NCBI RefSeq assembly: GCF_008806345.1
Contig: NZ_VZZJ01000034.1
Span: 1 to 52,231 of the forward strand
Source: Methylobacterium planeticum
GTDB taxonomy: Bacteria > Pseudomonadota > Alphaproteobacteria > Rhizobiales > Beijerinckiaceae
Reading direction: 5' to 3'
Length of the DNA stretch: 52,231 bases
Every line of letters begins with the position of its first letter. The first letter of the stretch is position 1. Below, one piece after another: positions 16,315 to 25,200 of this stretch. Made by a program: the position numbers and the translations under genes. The notes below the pieces were generated by a model, which worked only from the letters and a program-made list of their open reading frames with translations, was not told where the DNA came from and did not search any database.

Positions 16315-16636
16315 CGGAGTTGAACCATCCCGGCCGTGAAGGAAGCCGGCAGCATCCTTAGCGCAGAGAGATTAACCAGTGCCGCACCCTCGCCGGCGGA
16401 CCGGTTGCCGCCCCTGTATCGGACCATACGCATCGCCGCCGGGAATCCCGGACCGGCGTCCCTGCCAGGGTGCCGGGCATGTGCCGGGCATGTGCCGATC
16501 GTATGGGTCCGTACCCTAACAATCCAGCAAATTCAATACTCGCTGTTTCTATACTGGGGGATTTGCCTAAAAATTTGGCTTGCAGGCGTTCAGTGAACAG
16601 TTAAGCTGCTACGTACGTAGTTCGCAGCTTGCAGAG
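16315..16636. other. Gap with AT-rich promoter-like stretch
   Basis: No supported gene. The stretch 16505-16580 is AT-rich by local standards and could hold a promoter for the small plus-strand gene that follows. GCCGGGCATGT occurs twice in tandem near 16475. Confidence 0.35.
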
Positions 16637-16786
16637 ATGGTGGTGATTCGCATGATCCGAGTGAAGGCCACCGACGACGGCACGTATACGGTTTACCGTG
16701 GCAACTTTGTCCTGGTTTCTGGCCTGACTCGCCATCAGGCCGACCTGTTTTCTCAGCAATTGTCTGCGAAAAAAGACGATAAATAG
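16637..16786 (+). CDS. Small hypothetical protein
   Basis: A 49-residue protein from ATG 16637 (another ATG lies at 16652, and the frame also opens at 16580). The fold-like pattern IRVKATDDGTYTVYRGNFVL suggests a small beta sheet followed by a helix, LTRHQADLFSQQLSAKK. Many short proteins of this build occur in Methylobacterium relatives. The local sequence is less G+C-rich. The function is unknown. Confidence 0.45.
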   Translation: MVVIRMIRVKATDDGTYTVYRGNFVLVSGLTRHQADLFSQQLSAKKDDK

Positions 16787-17135
16787 TTATAGATCCTGCT
16801 GCAGACTGACCATGATCGGGCGCTGGGCGCGGCTTCGGTGCTTCGATCGTCACGAGCCGACCGCTGATCGGGTCGAGGACGATGATCGTCAGCCGGGTCA
16901 CCGTCGAGGATGGGTCGATCCCGGGCATCGGACGTCACCAGCCTGTTTTCGCCTAAGCCGTGCGCGATCCTGAGAGCGCCGTTGGACTGAGCATTCCGCC
17001 ACGGATTTCGAGCGTCGTGCGATGGCCACGACGTGGTCGCGGCCCTTCCGGTCGGCGACGTGGGTCCCGCGCAGGTCGTCCGCGACGGCGGCAGGGACCG
17101 GGCTTCCCCCTGGGCGATCCCGGACATGGTCGTGC

Positions 17136-17171
17136 GGCCCACGATCCGGCCCACGATCCGGCCCACGATCC
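17136..17171 (+). repeat. 12-bp tandem repeat, three copies
   Basis: GGCCCACGATCC is repeated three times without change. On the minus strand it falls just beyond the last recognisable part of the cupin remnant, where it would add repeated GRIV units. It looks like replication slippage in a decaying gene. Confidence 0.8.
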
Positions 17172-17186
17172 GGCCCTCGCCGCCGA

Positions 17187-17415
17187 GCCCCTCCGCGACG
17201 GCGATCCGGCTCATCCCGGCAGGGGCCGAGGTCCCGTGCCAGTGCGTCACGCCGGGCGGGATGCGCACCCCGTCGCCCGGCCGGATCGCTGGACCGGACC
17301 GCCCCCGTGCTGCACCCGGCCCGCCCCGAACGGGACGAGCCCGCCCGGCGACCGGGACGGGGCGCCTCCTCCGCCAGCGGATCGACCCGCACCGCGCCGG
17401 CGAAGGTCTCGGGAA
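17187..17415 (-). pseudogene. Broken cupin-domain protein gene
   Basis: Pieces of one cupin protein lie in different minus-strand frames. ETFAGAVRVDPLAEEAP is in one frame, LVPFGAGRVQHGGGPVQ in a second, and RIPPGVTHWHGTSAPAGM then SRIAVAEGL in a third. Together they follow the order of small cupins annotated as carboxymuconolactone-decarboxylase-associated or quercetinase-like proteins. The middle section, which normally has the HxH metal-binding histidines, is missing. At least one frameshift and one internal deletion are therefore present, and the 3' end runs into the 12-bp repeat. Confidence 0.65.
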
Positions 17416-17597
17416 GGTCTTGGGACGGTCTCGGGCAATCCCTTGCGGGAGGGCGCCGCGCCGCTGCGCCGGACCGTCGCCGCCTCATTCGCGGCGCCGG
17501 CGACGCAGGGGGCAGCCCGCGCCGCCGGCCGGGATGGCGGCGAGGACCGGCGAGGCGGCGCCGGCGGGGCTCGCGCGTGCCCTTGCCCCCGGTTCGC

Positions 17598-19817
17598 TCA
17601 GGCCGCGTCGGGCATGCGGCCGAGGAGCTTGTCGAGGGTGATCGGGTAGTCGCGCACCCGCACGCCGGTGGCGTTGTAGACCGCGTTCGCCACCGCCGCG
17701 CCGACGCCGCAGATGCCGAGCTCGCCCACGCCCTTGGCCTTCATCGGCGACGATTGCGGGTCGACCTCGTCGAGGAAGATCACCTCCTGGTGCGGGATGT
17801 CGGCGTGGACCGGCACCTCGTAGCCGGCGAGGTCGTGGTTGGCGAAGAAGCCGCGCTTGGTATCGACCGCGAGCTCCTCCATCAGCGCCGCGCCGACCCC
17901 CATGGTCATGCCGCCGATGACCTGGCTGCGGGCCGATTTGGGGTTGAGGATGCGGCCCGCCGCACAGACCGCCAGCATCCGCCTGACCCGGACCTCGGCG
18001 GTGTCGGCGTCGACGCCGACCTCCACGAAATGGCCCGCGAAGGTCGATTGCTGCTGCTTCTTCGAGAGGTCGCCGTACTCGATGGCGTCCTCGGCGGTCA
18101 GCTCGCCCGCATTCGCGGCCTGGCCGAGGGGCACGGCGCGGTTGCCCGACCGCACCTCGCCATCCGCGAACACCGCGTCGGCCGAGTTGATGCCGAGGCG
18201 CTGCGCCACGGCCTCGCGCAGCTTCACGCAGGCCGCGTAGACGCCGGCCGTGGCGTTGTTGGCGCCGAACTGCCCGCCCGAACCCGCCGAGACCGGGAAG
18301 GCCGAGTCCCCGAGGCGCACCACGACCTTGTCGAGGGGCACGCCCATCATCTCGGCGGCGGTCTGGGCGATGATGGTGTAGCTGCCGGTGCCGATGTCGG
18401 TCATGTCGGTCTCCACCGTGACCGTGCCGGCCGGGTCGAGCCGGACCCGCGCACCCGACTTCATCAGCAGGTTGTTGCGGAAGCCCGCGGCCATGCCGAT
18501 GCCGACGAGCCAGTGCCCGTCCCGGACCTGTCCGGGCGTCGGGTTGCGCCTGTTCCAGCCGAACGTCTCGGCCCCGCGCTTGAGGCAGCCGACGAGGTCG
18601 CGGTGCGAGAACGGGCGCTCCGGCTTGCCGGGATCGACCTGGGTGTCGTTGCGGATGCGGAACTCGACCGGGTCGAGCCCGAGCGTCTCGGCCATCTCGT
18701 CCATGGCCATCTCCAGCGCCATCAGGCCGGGCGCCTCGCCCGGGGCCCGCATGGCGTTGCCCTCGGGCAGGTCGAGATGGGCGAGCCGCATCGCAGTGAG
18801 GCGGTTCGCGCCGGCATAGAGGAGCTTGGTCTGGTCCACCGCCGTCTCGGGCCTGCCGTTCTGCAGGTTGCCCGAGATGCTCTCGTGCGCGATGGCGGTG
18901 ATGTGCCCGTCCCGGGTCGCGCCGATGCGGATGTGCTGGATCGTGGCCGGCCGGTGCGTGGTGTTGTTGATGATCAGCGGGCGGGTCAACGCGAGCTTCA
19001 CCGGGCGCCCGGCCGCCTTCGCCCCGAGGGCGGCCAGCACCGCGTCGGCGCGCACGAACAGCTTGCCGCCGAAACCGCCGCCGATATAGGGCGAGTCGAT
19101 CCGGACGTTCTCCTTCGGGATGCCGAGAATCTTGGCGACGCTGCCGTGGCCCCAGGCGATCATCTGGTTCGAGGTCCAGAGGGTCAGCGTGTCGCCCTGC
19201 CAGGCCGCGATGGTCGCGTGCGGCTCCATCATGGCGTGGCTCTCGTCCGGCGTGGTGTAGGTCTGGTCGAGCTTGACCGGCGCCTGCCCGAAGGCGCCCT
19301 CGAAATCCCCGTGCCTGTCCTCGCCACCGCCGCCGCTGCCCTCGCCGCTGCCCCCCTCGACGGGCTTGGCGGCCTTGGCCTCGACGGCGAGGTCGAACTT
19401 GCCGGCCCCGGGGGCATGATCGACCTTGACCAGGAAGGCCGCGGCCCGGGCCTGCTCGAAGGTCTCGGCCACCACGACGGCGATGGCCTGGTGGTAGTGC
19501 TGGATCTCGTCGCCGCCGAAGAGGTTCGCGACGTTCATCACGCCCAGGCCCTGCTTGGGGACGTCGAGGGTGGTGACGATGGCCAGGACGCCGGGCGCCC
19601 GCTTGGCGGCCGCGGTGTCGATGGCGCGCACGCGGCCCTTGGCTATGCCGGCGCCGAGCACGTAGCCGTAGGCCTGGTTCGGCACGACGTCGTGACGCTC
19701 GTAGGCGTAGGAGGCGGTGCCGGTGGTCTTGAACTTGCCGTCGATCCGGTCGGTCGCCTTGCCCACGACCTTGAGCTGGTCGATCGGATTCTGGCCGGCG
19801 GGGGTGTCGAACTTCAT
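17598..19817 (-). CDS. paoC: Aldehyde oxidoreductase molybdenum-binding subunit PaoC
   Basis: A 739-residue large subunit of a xanthine dehydrogenase-family enzyme. It would bind the molybdenum cofactor and oxidise aldehydes to acids. Landmarks are YIGGGFGGK, NAMRAPGEAPG, with the arginine typical of PaoC, GSGGQFGANNATAG, and KGVGELGICG, whose E699 is the catalytic base. The length equals that of E. coli PaoC (732). A Gly/Ser-rich insertion at about residues 153-168 (for example GGSGEGSGGGGEDR) is unusual and probably a surface loop. It follows paoB by a few bases and ends the operon. No signal peptide is present; family members are carried to the periplasm with the Tat-signalled PaoA. No maturation chaperone gene (PaoD/XdhC) is seen nearby. 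Confidence 0.92.
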   Translation of the reverse strand: MKFDTPAGQNPIDQLKVVGKATDRIDGKFKTTGTASYAYERHDVVPNQAYGYVLGAGIAKGRVRAIDTAAAKRAPGVLAIVTTLDVPKQGLGVMNVANLFGGDEIQHYHQAIAVVVAETFEQARAAAFLVKVDHAPGAGKFDLAVEAKAAKPVEGGSGEGSGGGGEDRHGDFEGAFGQAPVKLDQTYTTPDESHAMMEPHATIAAWQGDTLTLWTSNQMIAWGHGSVAKILGIPKENVRIDSPYIGGGFGGKLFVRADAVLAALGAKAAGRPVKLALTRPLIINNTTHRPATIQHIRIGATRDGHITAIAHESISGNLQNGRPETAVDQTKLLYAGANRLTAMRLAHLDLPEGNAMRAPGEAPGLMALEMAMDEMAETLGLDPVEFRIRNDTQVDPGKPERPFSHRDLVGCLKRGAETFGWNRRNPTPGQVRDGHWLVGIGMAAGFRNNLLMKSGARVRLDPAGTVTVETDMTDIGTGSYTIIAQTAAEMMGVPLDKVVVRLGDSAFPVSAGSGGQFGANNATAGVYAACVKLREAVAQRLGINSADAVFADGEVRSGNRAVPLGQAANAGELTAEDAIEYGDLSKKQQQSTFAGHFVEVGVDADTAEVRVRRMLAVCAAGRILNPKSARSQVIGGMTMGVGAALMEELAVDTKRGFFANHDLAGYEVPVHADIPHQEVIFLDEVDPQSSPMKAKGVGELGICGVGAAVANAVYNATGVRVRDYPITLDKLLGRMPDAA

Positions 19818-19820
19818 GGC

Positions 19821-20771
19821 TCAGGCCCTCGCCTGGTTGAGCGCCGCGGTCAGGGTCCGCTCGGCGAGTTTCAGCTTGTAGGCGTTGTGCTCGGTCGGCT
19901 TGGCCCCGGCGAAGACCCGGTCGGTCACCGCCTTGGCGCCCTTTCGCAGATCGGCCTCCGCCGCCTCGACCCGCCAGGGACGCGGCGCCACCCCCCCGAA
20001 GGCGACGTGCCCGGTGCCGTCCTTGGCGAGGATGGCGGCCACCGAGACCAGCGCGTAGGCGTAGGAGGCGCGGTCGCGGACCTTGCGGTAGATATGCGTG
20101 CCGGCTTTCGGCGCGGGCAGCGTCACCGCGGTGATGAGCTCACCGGGCTTCAGATGGGTGTCGACCTCGGGCCTGTCGCCGGGCAGGCGATGGAACTCGG
20201 CCACCGGAATTTTCCGCTCCGTGCCCTTGGCGTCGACCGTCTCGACGGTGGCGTCGAGCACCCGCATGGCCACCGCCATGTCGCCCGGATGCGTGGCGAT
20301 GCAGGCCTCGCTCGCGCCGATGACCGCGAGCTGGCGGCTGACCCCGTCGAGCGCCGAGCAGCCGCTGCCGGGCTGGCGCTTGTTGCAGGGTTGCGCCGTG
20401 TCGTAGAAGTACGGGCAGCGCGTGCGCTGGAGCAGGTTGCCGGCGGTCGTCGCCTTGTTGCGCAGCTGACCCGAGGCGCCGGCGAGGAGCGCCCGGCTCA
20501 GCACGCCATAATCCGTCCGGACCCGCGGGTCGGCGGCGAGGTCGGTGTTGCGCACGAGGGCGCCGATGCGCAGGCCGCCCTCCGGCGTCGGCTCAATCCT
20601 GTCGAGGCTCAGGCCGTTCACGTCGACGAGGTGGGAAGGGGTCTCGATCTGCAGCTTCATCAGGTCGAGCAGGTTGGTGCCGCCCGCGATGAACTTCGCC
20701 TCGGGGTTCCGCGCGACGGACGCCGCCGCCTCGGCCGGGGTGCTGGGGCGCTCGTAGGTGAAGGACCTCAT
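19821..20771 (-). CDS. paoB: Aldehyde oxidoreductase FAD-binding subunit PaoB
   Basis: A 316-residue FAD subunit, matching E. coli PaoB (318). FIAGGTNLLDLMK is the FAD-binding loop and GQLRNKATTAGNLLQ a second FAD-binding segment. C119, C129 and C138 in RCPYFYDTAQPCNKRQPGSG and the cysteine after it form the insertion that binds the extra [4Fe-4S] cluster typical of PaoB. It would pass electrons from the iron-sulfur centres to the acceptor. I start at ATG 20771, which overlaps the end of paoA by four bases; the longer frame upstream is a shadow of paoA. Confidence 0.93.
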   Translation of the reverse strand: MRSFTYERPSTPAEAAASVARNPEAKFIAGGTNLLDLMKLQIETPSHLVDVNGLSLDRIEPTPEGGLRIGALVRNTDLAADPRVRTDYGVLSRALLAGASGQLRNKATTAGNLLQRTRCPYFYDTAQPCNKRQPGSGCSALDGVSRQLAVIGASEACIATHPGDMAVAMRVLDATVETVDAKGTERKIPVAEFHRLPGDRPEVDTHLKPGELITAVTLPAPKAGTHIYRKVRDRASYAYALVSVAAILAKDGTGHVAFGGVAPRPWRVEAAEADLRKGAKAVTDRVFAGAKPTEHNAYKLKLAERTLTAALNQARA

Positions 20772-21379
20772 GACTGCCTCCCGGCGACCTCGGTCATCGC
20801 CTCGACGATGTTGGAATAGGCGCCGCAGCGGCAGATGTTGCCGCTCATGCGCTCGCGGATCTCGGCCTCGCTCGCCGTGACGGCGGCGTTGAGGTCGGCG
20901 GTGACGTGGCTCGGGATGCCGGCCTTGATCTCGGCGAGCACCGCGACGCCCGAGCAGATCTGGCCCGGCGTGCAGTAGCCGCACTGGTAGCCGTCATGCT
21001 TGATGAAGGCGGCCTGCATCGGGTGCAGGTTCTCGGGCTGTCCGAGCCCCTCGATGGTGGTGATCTCGGCGCCCTGGTGCATCACCGCGAGGGTCAGGCA
21101 GGCGTTGATGCGCCGCCCGTCGACGATCATCGTGCAGGCGCCGCACTGGCCGTGGTCGCAGCCCTTCTTCGAGCCGGTCAGGTGCAGGTGCTCGCGCGCC
21201 GCGTCGAGCAGGCTGGTGCGGGTGTCGAGTTCGAGCTCGCGCCGCTGCCCGTTCACGGTCAGGTTGACCGTCGCCATCACCGGCTTGTCGGTGGCGGCGG
21301 TTCCGGCGCGGACTCCCGCCGGGAGCGTGGTCAGCGCCGCGGCGGCCGTCGCGCCGGCGACAAGGTCACGTCGGCTCAT
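20768..21379 (-). CDS. paoA: Aldehyde oxidoreductase 2Fe-2S subunit PaoA
   Basis: A 203-residue iron-sulfur subunit. The N-terminus SRRDLVAGATAAAALTTLPA is a Tat signal, so the folded complex is expected in the periplasm. C74, C79, C82 and C94 (GCDHGQCGACT...INAC) bind the plant-type [2Fe-2S] cluster. C133, C136, C183 and C185 (QCGYCTPGQ...NICRCG) bind the second one. I start at ATG 21379 with GGAGAA seven bases upstream; the open frame continues well upstream without a ribosome-binding site. It is the first gene of paoABC, which reads away from the divergent reductase-like gene at 22006. Confidence 0.93.
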   Translation of the reverse strand: MSRRDLVAGATAAAALTTLPAGVRAGTAATDKPVMATVNLTVNGQRRELELDTRTSLLDAAREHLHLTGSKKGCDHGQCGACTMIVDGRRINACLTLAVMHQGAEITTIEGLGQPENLHPMQAAFIKHDGYQCGYCTPGQICSGVAVLAEIKAGIPSHVTADLNAAVTASEAEIRERMSGNICRCGAYSNIVEAMTEVAGRQS

Positions 21380-22005
21380 GTCGCGTTCTCCAGGTCGTCC
21401 CATCTCGGTCTCCGAACCTGTTGGGGAAGGGCCGGCACGGAGCCGACCGGACAGTGGGGTGCCGAGGACAACGCCGACACCTTGGATTGTGTCCAAGGTA
21501 TCGCGCAGGTCCCCGGGGATGAGTGGGTCAAAATGGCATAGGGCCACGAGGGTGGCTCATGCGTGGCTCATGGGTGGCCCATGGGTGGATCATGGGTGGC
21601 GCCGGCCTGAGCGGCGCCGGCGCCGCCGCGGGCCCGCCAAGGCGAGGAGCCCGCCGCAGCAGGCGAAGGCGCGGACCAGCCCCCGCCCCCTCTCCGGATC
21701 GGCGCGGGCGGAGCGCCCGGAATCCGCACCGGCGGAGCCGCGCCTTATCCCCCGCGCGGCGAGGCCGGCGGCCGCTTCGTCGGCGCCGTCCGGGCGCGAG
21801 AGGCCGGACCGATCGTGCGCAGGGGCCGGCGCGCGAGAAGATGGACGTGCGCGGCGGGCCCGCGGCAGGTATGACCAACTCCGTTCGAGCCGTTATCACC
21901 GCTCCGGAAACCGCGGGCCTCGCGTTCGTCCCCGAGACCGGGGGCGGCGCCGGCATCCGGTTCCGTGATCGGACGTCGGCATCAAGAGAAGTCCTGGGAG
22001 GAAAC
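21380..22005. other. Divergent intergenic region
   Basis: This 626-base stretch lies between divergent paoA and the reductase-like gene and should contain both promoters. It has an 11-bp tandem repeat at 21554-21597. Otherwise it is G+C-rich with open frames in all directions that show no family signal. Confidence 0.5.
21554..21597 (+). repeat. 11-bp tandem repeat, four copies
   Basis: Four units of the form TGGCTCATGGG, differing at one to three positions, follow one another. They lie between paoA and the divergent reductase-like gene, so slippage here could alter promoter spacing. Confidence 0.8.
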
Positions 22006-23070
22006 ATGCCACGCAATATTTTGATCTTGGGGGCCTCGTACGGTTCTCTGCTCGGCACGAAGCTGCTGATGGCAGGTCACAACGTAACGCTGGTCTGCCG
22101 GCGGAAGACCGCGGACCTGATCAATCGCGAGGGGACCGAAGTCCGCATCAAGCTGCGGGACGAGGCGGAGCACCGGGCCATCCGGTCGCGCGACCTGCCG
22201 GGCACCCTCGACGCGATGCCGCCCGAGGATGTCGACGTGTCCCGCTACGACCTCGTCGGCCTCGCCATGCAGGAGCCGCAATACACCAACCACACGATCC
22301 GCGTCCTGATGATCAAGGTCGCGGCGGCGAAGCTGCCCTGCCTCTCGCTCATGAACATGCCGCCCCTGCCCTATCTCAAGCGGATCCCGGCCCTGGCGGA
22401 GCTGGAGCTGGAGGAGGCCTACACCAATGCGGGGGTCTGGGAGCGGTTCGAGCCGGGGCTGATGTCGCTCTGCTCGCCCGATCCGCAGGCCTTCCGCCCG
22501 CCGGACGAGGGGGCGAACGTCCTGCATGTCGGGCTGCCGACGAACTTCAAGGCGGCCCGGTTCGCCGACGCGGCGCACAACCAGCTGCTCCGGGAGCTCG
22601 AGGCGGATATCGACGCGGTGCGGCTCGACGGCCAGGACGTGCCGGTGAAGCTGAAGGTGTTCGAATCGCTGTTCGTCCCCCTGGCGAAGTGGTCGATGCT
22701 GCTGACCGGCAATTACCGCTGCATCACGCCCCAGGAGCCCCAGTCGATCCGCGACGCGGTGCACGGCGACCTGGCGCGCTCGCGCGCGATCTACGAGCAC
22801 GTGGACGCGATCGCCCGGCGCCTGGGCGCCGACCCGGAGGATCAGGTGCCCTTCGAGAAATACGCCAAGGCCGCCGAGAGCCTGCTCAAGCCCTCGTCGG
22901 CGGCCCGGGCGGTGGCGAACGGGACCCCCTTCATCGAGCGGGTCGACCTCCTGGTGAAGCTGATCTCGCATCAGCTCGGTGCGCCCGACCCCGAGATCGA
23001 CCGGACGGTCGAGACCGTCGATCGGAAGCTCGACGAGCGGGTCATCGCCGGGGGATACGGCTCGGACTGA
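22006..23070 (+). CDS. Ketopantoate reductase-like oxidoreductase
   Basis: A 354-residue protein with the ApbA/PanE-type N-terminal Rossmann fold: NILILGASYGSLLGTKLLMA is the dinucleotide-binding loop, with GASYGS in place of the usual GAGAxG. The next strand, NVTLVCRRKTADLI, has basic residues that favour NADP. The C-terminal half is helical, with YRCITPQEP and DAVHGDLARSRAIYEHVDAI; it is longer than in typical PanE (about 300) and does not show a clear PanE catalytic lysine pattern to me. GGGAGGAAAC before ATG 22006 is a strong ribosome-binding site. The substrate is unknown. It is divergent from paoABC and may belong to the same pathway, which is only an inference from position. Confidence 0.75.
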   Translation: MPRNILILGASYGSLLGTKLLMAGHNVTLVCRRKTADLINREGTEVRIKLRDEAEHRAIRSRDLPGTLDAMPPEDVDVSRYDLVGLAMQEPQYTNHTIRVLMIKVAAAKLPCLSLMNMPPLPYLKRIPALAELELEEAYTNAGVWERFEPGLMSLCSPDPQAFRPPDEGANVLHVGLPTNFKAARFADAAHNQLLRELEADIDAVRLDGQDVPVKLKVFESLFVPLAKWSMLLTGNYRCITPQEPQSIRDAVHGDLARSRAIYEHVDAIARRLGADPEDQVPFEKYAKAAESLLKPSSAARAVANGTPFIERVDLLVKLISHQLGAPDPEIDRTVETVDRKLDERVIAGGYGSD

Positions 23071-23224
23071 GGCGAGCACGCGGCCCCGCCCCGATCGGTG
23101 CCGCGGCCCCCGCTCCGGCGGCCGGCCGCGGCACGCCTCGCCGGCCCGCGGTCGGGTCCAAGGGATCGCCGCATCGGTCCGCGACGTTGATGCTCCGCTG
23201 CGCCGTCGCAGCCTGGAGCTCCCG

Positions 23225-23473
23225 ATGTCCAATCCCGTCTTCGCCGCCCTGATGCTCGCTCTGGAGGCGCAGACCGTGATCGAGCTGCGGCTGGTTCGCC
23301 TGGCCTGGGGCGGCCGCGAGGGCCGGGCCGAGATGCACGCGATGGTCTCCGAGAAGATGTGGGCCGCCTTCGAGGCGACCGGCACCCTGATGCTCGGCGG
23401 CACCCCCGACCAGGTCATCGCCCGCTATCGCGAGCACGTGGCCGAGAACACGAGGCGCCTGAAGGCCGCCTGA
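23225..23473 (+). CDS. Small hypothetical helical protein
   Basis: An 82-residue, all-helical protein beginning SNPVFAALMLALEAQTVIEL and ending REHVAENTRRLKAA. It resembles short phasin-like or antitoxin-sized proteins of this group in its build (a helix, EMHAMVSEKMWAAFEA, then LMLGGTPDQVIARY), but I cannot assign a family with certainty. The ATG at 23225 is preceded by GGAG. It stands between the reductase-like gene and a small exported protein on the same strand. Confidence 0.6.
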   Translation: MSNPVFAALMLALEAQTVIELRLVRLAWGGREGRAEMHAMVSEKMWAAFEATGTLMLGGTPDQVIARYREHVAENTRRLKAA

Positions 23474-23582
23474 TCCCGTCCAGGCGCGGCCGACGCAACA
23501 GGCTGCGAAATCCGCGCGCAACGCCAAGCTTCTACACGCTGCCCCACATGACGGCCGCCCACGGCCGCAGAGGGGAAGCACC

Positions 23583-23765
23583 ATGTTCGACACGCTCGTC
23601 CGCATCGTCGTTGCCGCCGGCCTGATGCTGGGCGCCGCGCACCTGCCGTCCGTGACGGCGGCGGCGCAGGCGGCCCCGGCCGGCACGACGCGCTCCGCCG
23701 CCGCGAAGGTGACGCGCGCCGGCCCGCCGCAAGGGGCGGCGGTCGTCCGCACCTGCGTGGCGTGA
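23583..23765 (+). CDS. Small exported protein
   Basis: A 60-residue protein with an N-terminal signal peptide, FDTLVRIVVAAGLMLGAAHL, cleaved probably after VTAAAQA. This leaves a short, Ala/Arg-rich basic mature peptide ending VVRTCVA. AGGGGAAG lies at proper distance from ATG 23583. I do not recognise a family. Confidence 0.6.
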   Translation: MFDTLVRIVVAAGLMLGAAHLPSVTAAAQAAPAGTTRSAAAKVTRAGPPQGAAVVRTCVA

Positions 23766-23817
23766 CGAGACGGCGTGCCCGGCGCGGGCCCCGACACGCC
23801 GCCCGGTCGGATGCGGA

Positions 23818-24195
23818 TCAGGCGCCGGTCTTCTCGGCGGCCGCGTTCACCAGCGGCGGCGTCTGCTGGTGCTGCACGACGCGCCACACCTCGTGCTCGA
23901 GGCGCCGGTAGGTCGAGGTGCAATGGGCCGCGTACGTCTCGTCGTCGCGCGAGGCCTTGGCCTGGTAGGCGATGACGATCAGGCCCTCCTGCGGCCGTGA
24001 GACCTGCCCCTCGGAGAGCGTCACATCGGACCAGCGCGGGGTGTTCGCGACCGCCTCGATGGCCTCGGCGCCGCTCAGGACGAAGGGCGGTCGCGGCAGC
24101 ACCATCAGGCAGGCGTCGTCGACCAGTTCGCGGTAATGGTCCGCATCACCGGTCCAGAGGCTCTTCTCAAAGGACCAAACGCGATCATCGTCCAT
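23818..24195 (-). CDS. SnoaL/NTF2-like (DUF4440-type) protein
   Basis: A 125-residue protein with the compact cone fold pattern of NTF2-like proteins: WSFEKSLWTGDADHYRELVD is the first helix pair, then LMVLPRPPFVLSGAEAIEAV, LIVIAYQAKASRDDETYAAH and the final strand EVWRVVQHQQTPP. Members of this class are small enzymes or ligand-binding proteins. No catalytic residue can be fixed here. GGGAGAGAACG precedes ATG 24195; the open frame extends upstream through what I take to be non-coding sequence. No operon partner is apparent. Confidence 0.75.
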   Translation of the reverse strand: MDDDRVWSFEKSLWTGDADHYRELVDDACLMVLPRPPFVLSGAEAIEAVANTPRWSDVTLSEGQVSRPQEGLIVIAYQAKASRDDETYAAHCTSTYRRLEHEVWRVVQHQQTPPLVNAAAEKTGA

Positions 24196-24442
24196 CGTTC
24201 TCTCCCGGGATCCTGCGTGTGTCGGAGACGTTCGCCGGGAGCGGTTCGTTCCAGGGGCGGCAATCCGCTCGAAACCTCGGGCGACGATGCCGATCGGACC
24301 GCCGCCGGACGGGCGCGGAGAGGCCGGCACCGGCATCCGACAGGCCTTCGAGGCCCGCCAGGACGCGATCGGCGCCTGGCGCCCTGAGCGCCGGCCGCGG
24401 GCCTGAAGGCCGAGCCGCGCCGCGGGGGGGCGGCCTGCCGGC

Positions 24443-24637
24443 TCAATCCGCGTGATCCGACGGGGATGACGGGCCCGCGCCGGCCTCGAGATCCGCCGCG
24501 CGCCGCTCCCAGATCCCTGCCCGGCGCCGGCAATCCGCGCTGGCCTTCTGGTTGCCCGCGCTCGCCCAGCTCTGCGCCAGGCGCCTCCAGTGCTCGGCCC
24601 TGATGCGATGATCGTGTGCGAGGCTCTGCGTCCGCAT
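24443..24637 (-). CDS. Possible small hypothetical protein
   Basis: A 64-residue open frame from ATG 24637. The product (SLAHDHRIRAEHWRRLAQSW, then DCRRRAGIWERRAADLEAGA) is helical, with regularly spaced Trp and Arg, like many short proteins in Methylobacterium relatives. The ribosome-binding site is weak, and the frame extends upstream into sequence that does not look coding. Its assignment is tentative. Confidence 0.4.
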   Translation of the reverse strand: MRTQSLAHDHRIRAEHWRRLAQSWASAGNQKASADCRRRAGIWERRAADLEAGAGPSSPSDHAD

Positions 24638-24905
24638 ACGAGACCGAACGCCGTCGCGCGCCCGTGGTTTCGCGCGCCCGTGGTTTCCAGAGGCCGCCGA
24701 TTCCGGGCGCCGGTGTTGCCGGACGATTTCCGGCGCGGCGTCGGTGCGGTGGCGGGCCAGCGCGCGACGTGGCTGGCTCGACGCCTTGTGCCGGCGTCCG
24801 ATCGCGCGGGGCGTTCGGCCGAGGCCGCCCCCTCTCGGACGGCTGCGGCGATGATCGCGGGCGCGGCGCGCGGCTGCATCCCCCAAACGGGTCACCGACA
24901 AGAAA

Positions 24906-24935
24906 AACCCGCGCCGACAAAGGAGCCGGGCGGGT
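24906..24935 (-). terminator. Rho-independent terminator-like hairpin
   Basis: On the minus strand a stem of CCCGC paired with GCGGG, extended by three further pairs past a bulge, is followed by TTTTTCTT. This is the cleanest intrinsic-terminator pattern in the window, yet no gene is recognisable directly upstream of it on that strand. Confidence 0.5.
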
Positions 24936-25173
24936 GAAGTTGCTTGGAGTGACCCTTCGATGGGGCTGATCGGGTCATAGGGTAGACGGCCGGGCATCGG
25001 GAATTAGTCCGGCCGAGGAACGCCTCTGGCGGGGCGCGCGGCGCGTGCCGCGCGGGGATCGGCGTGTTCGGGACGGCGGCGACGCGGGCGACCATCACGA
25101 CGCCGGGCACGAGGCCCGCGAGCGGGGTCGCGGAGATTCGGCTGCCGGCCGCCGTGCCGGAGAGACGAAGGAA

Positions 25174-25200
25174 GGCCCGCCACGGCTGAGCCGGGCGGGC
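25174..25200 (-). terminator. Terminator-like hairpin
   Basis: GCCCGCC and GGCGGGC flank CGGC-TGA-GCCG, a stem of 11 pairs with a one-base bulge. On the minus strand it is followed by CTTCCTTC. It shares the opening CCCGCCCGGCTC with the hairpin at 24906. No gene is evident upstream on that strand. Confidence 0.4.

Noticed and set aside
17022..20819. A 1265-codon plus-strand open frame
   Set aside because: It runs antisense to paoC and paoB, has the Asp/Arg/Gly/His-rich composition of shadow frames in G+C-rich genes, and shows no family signal.
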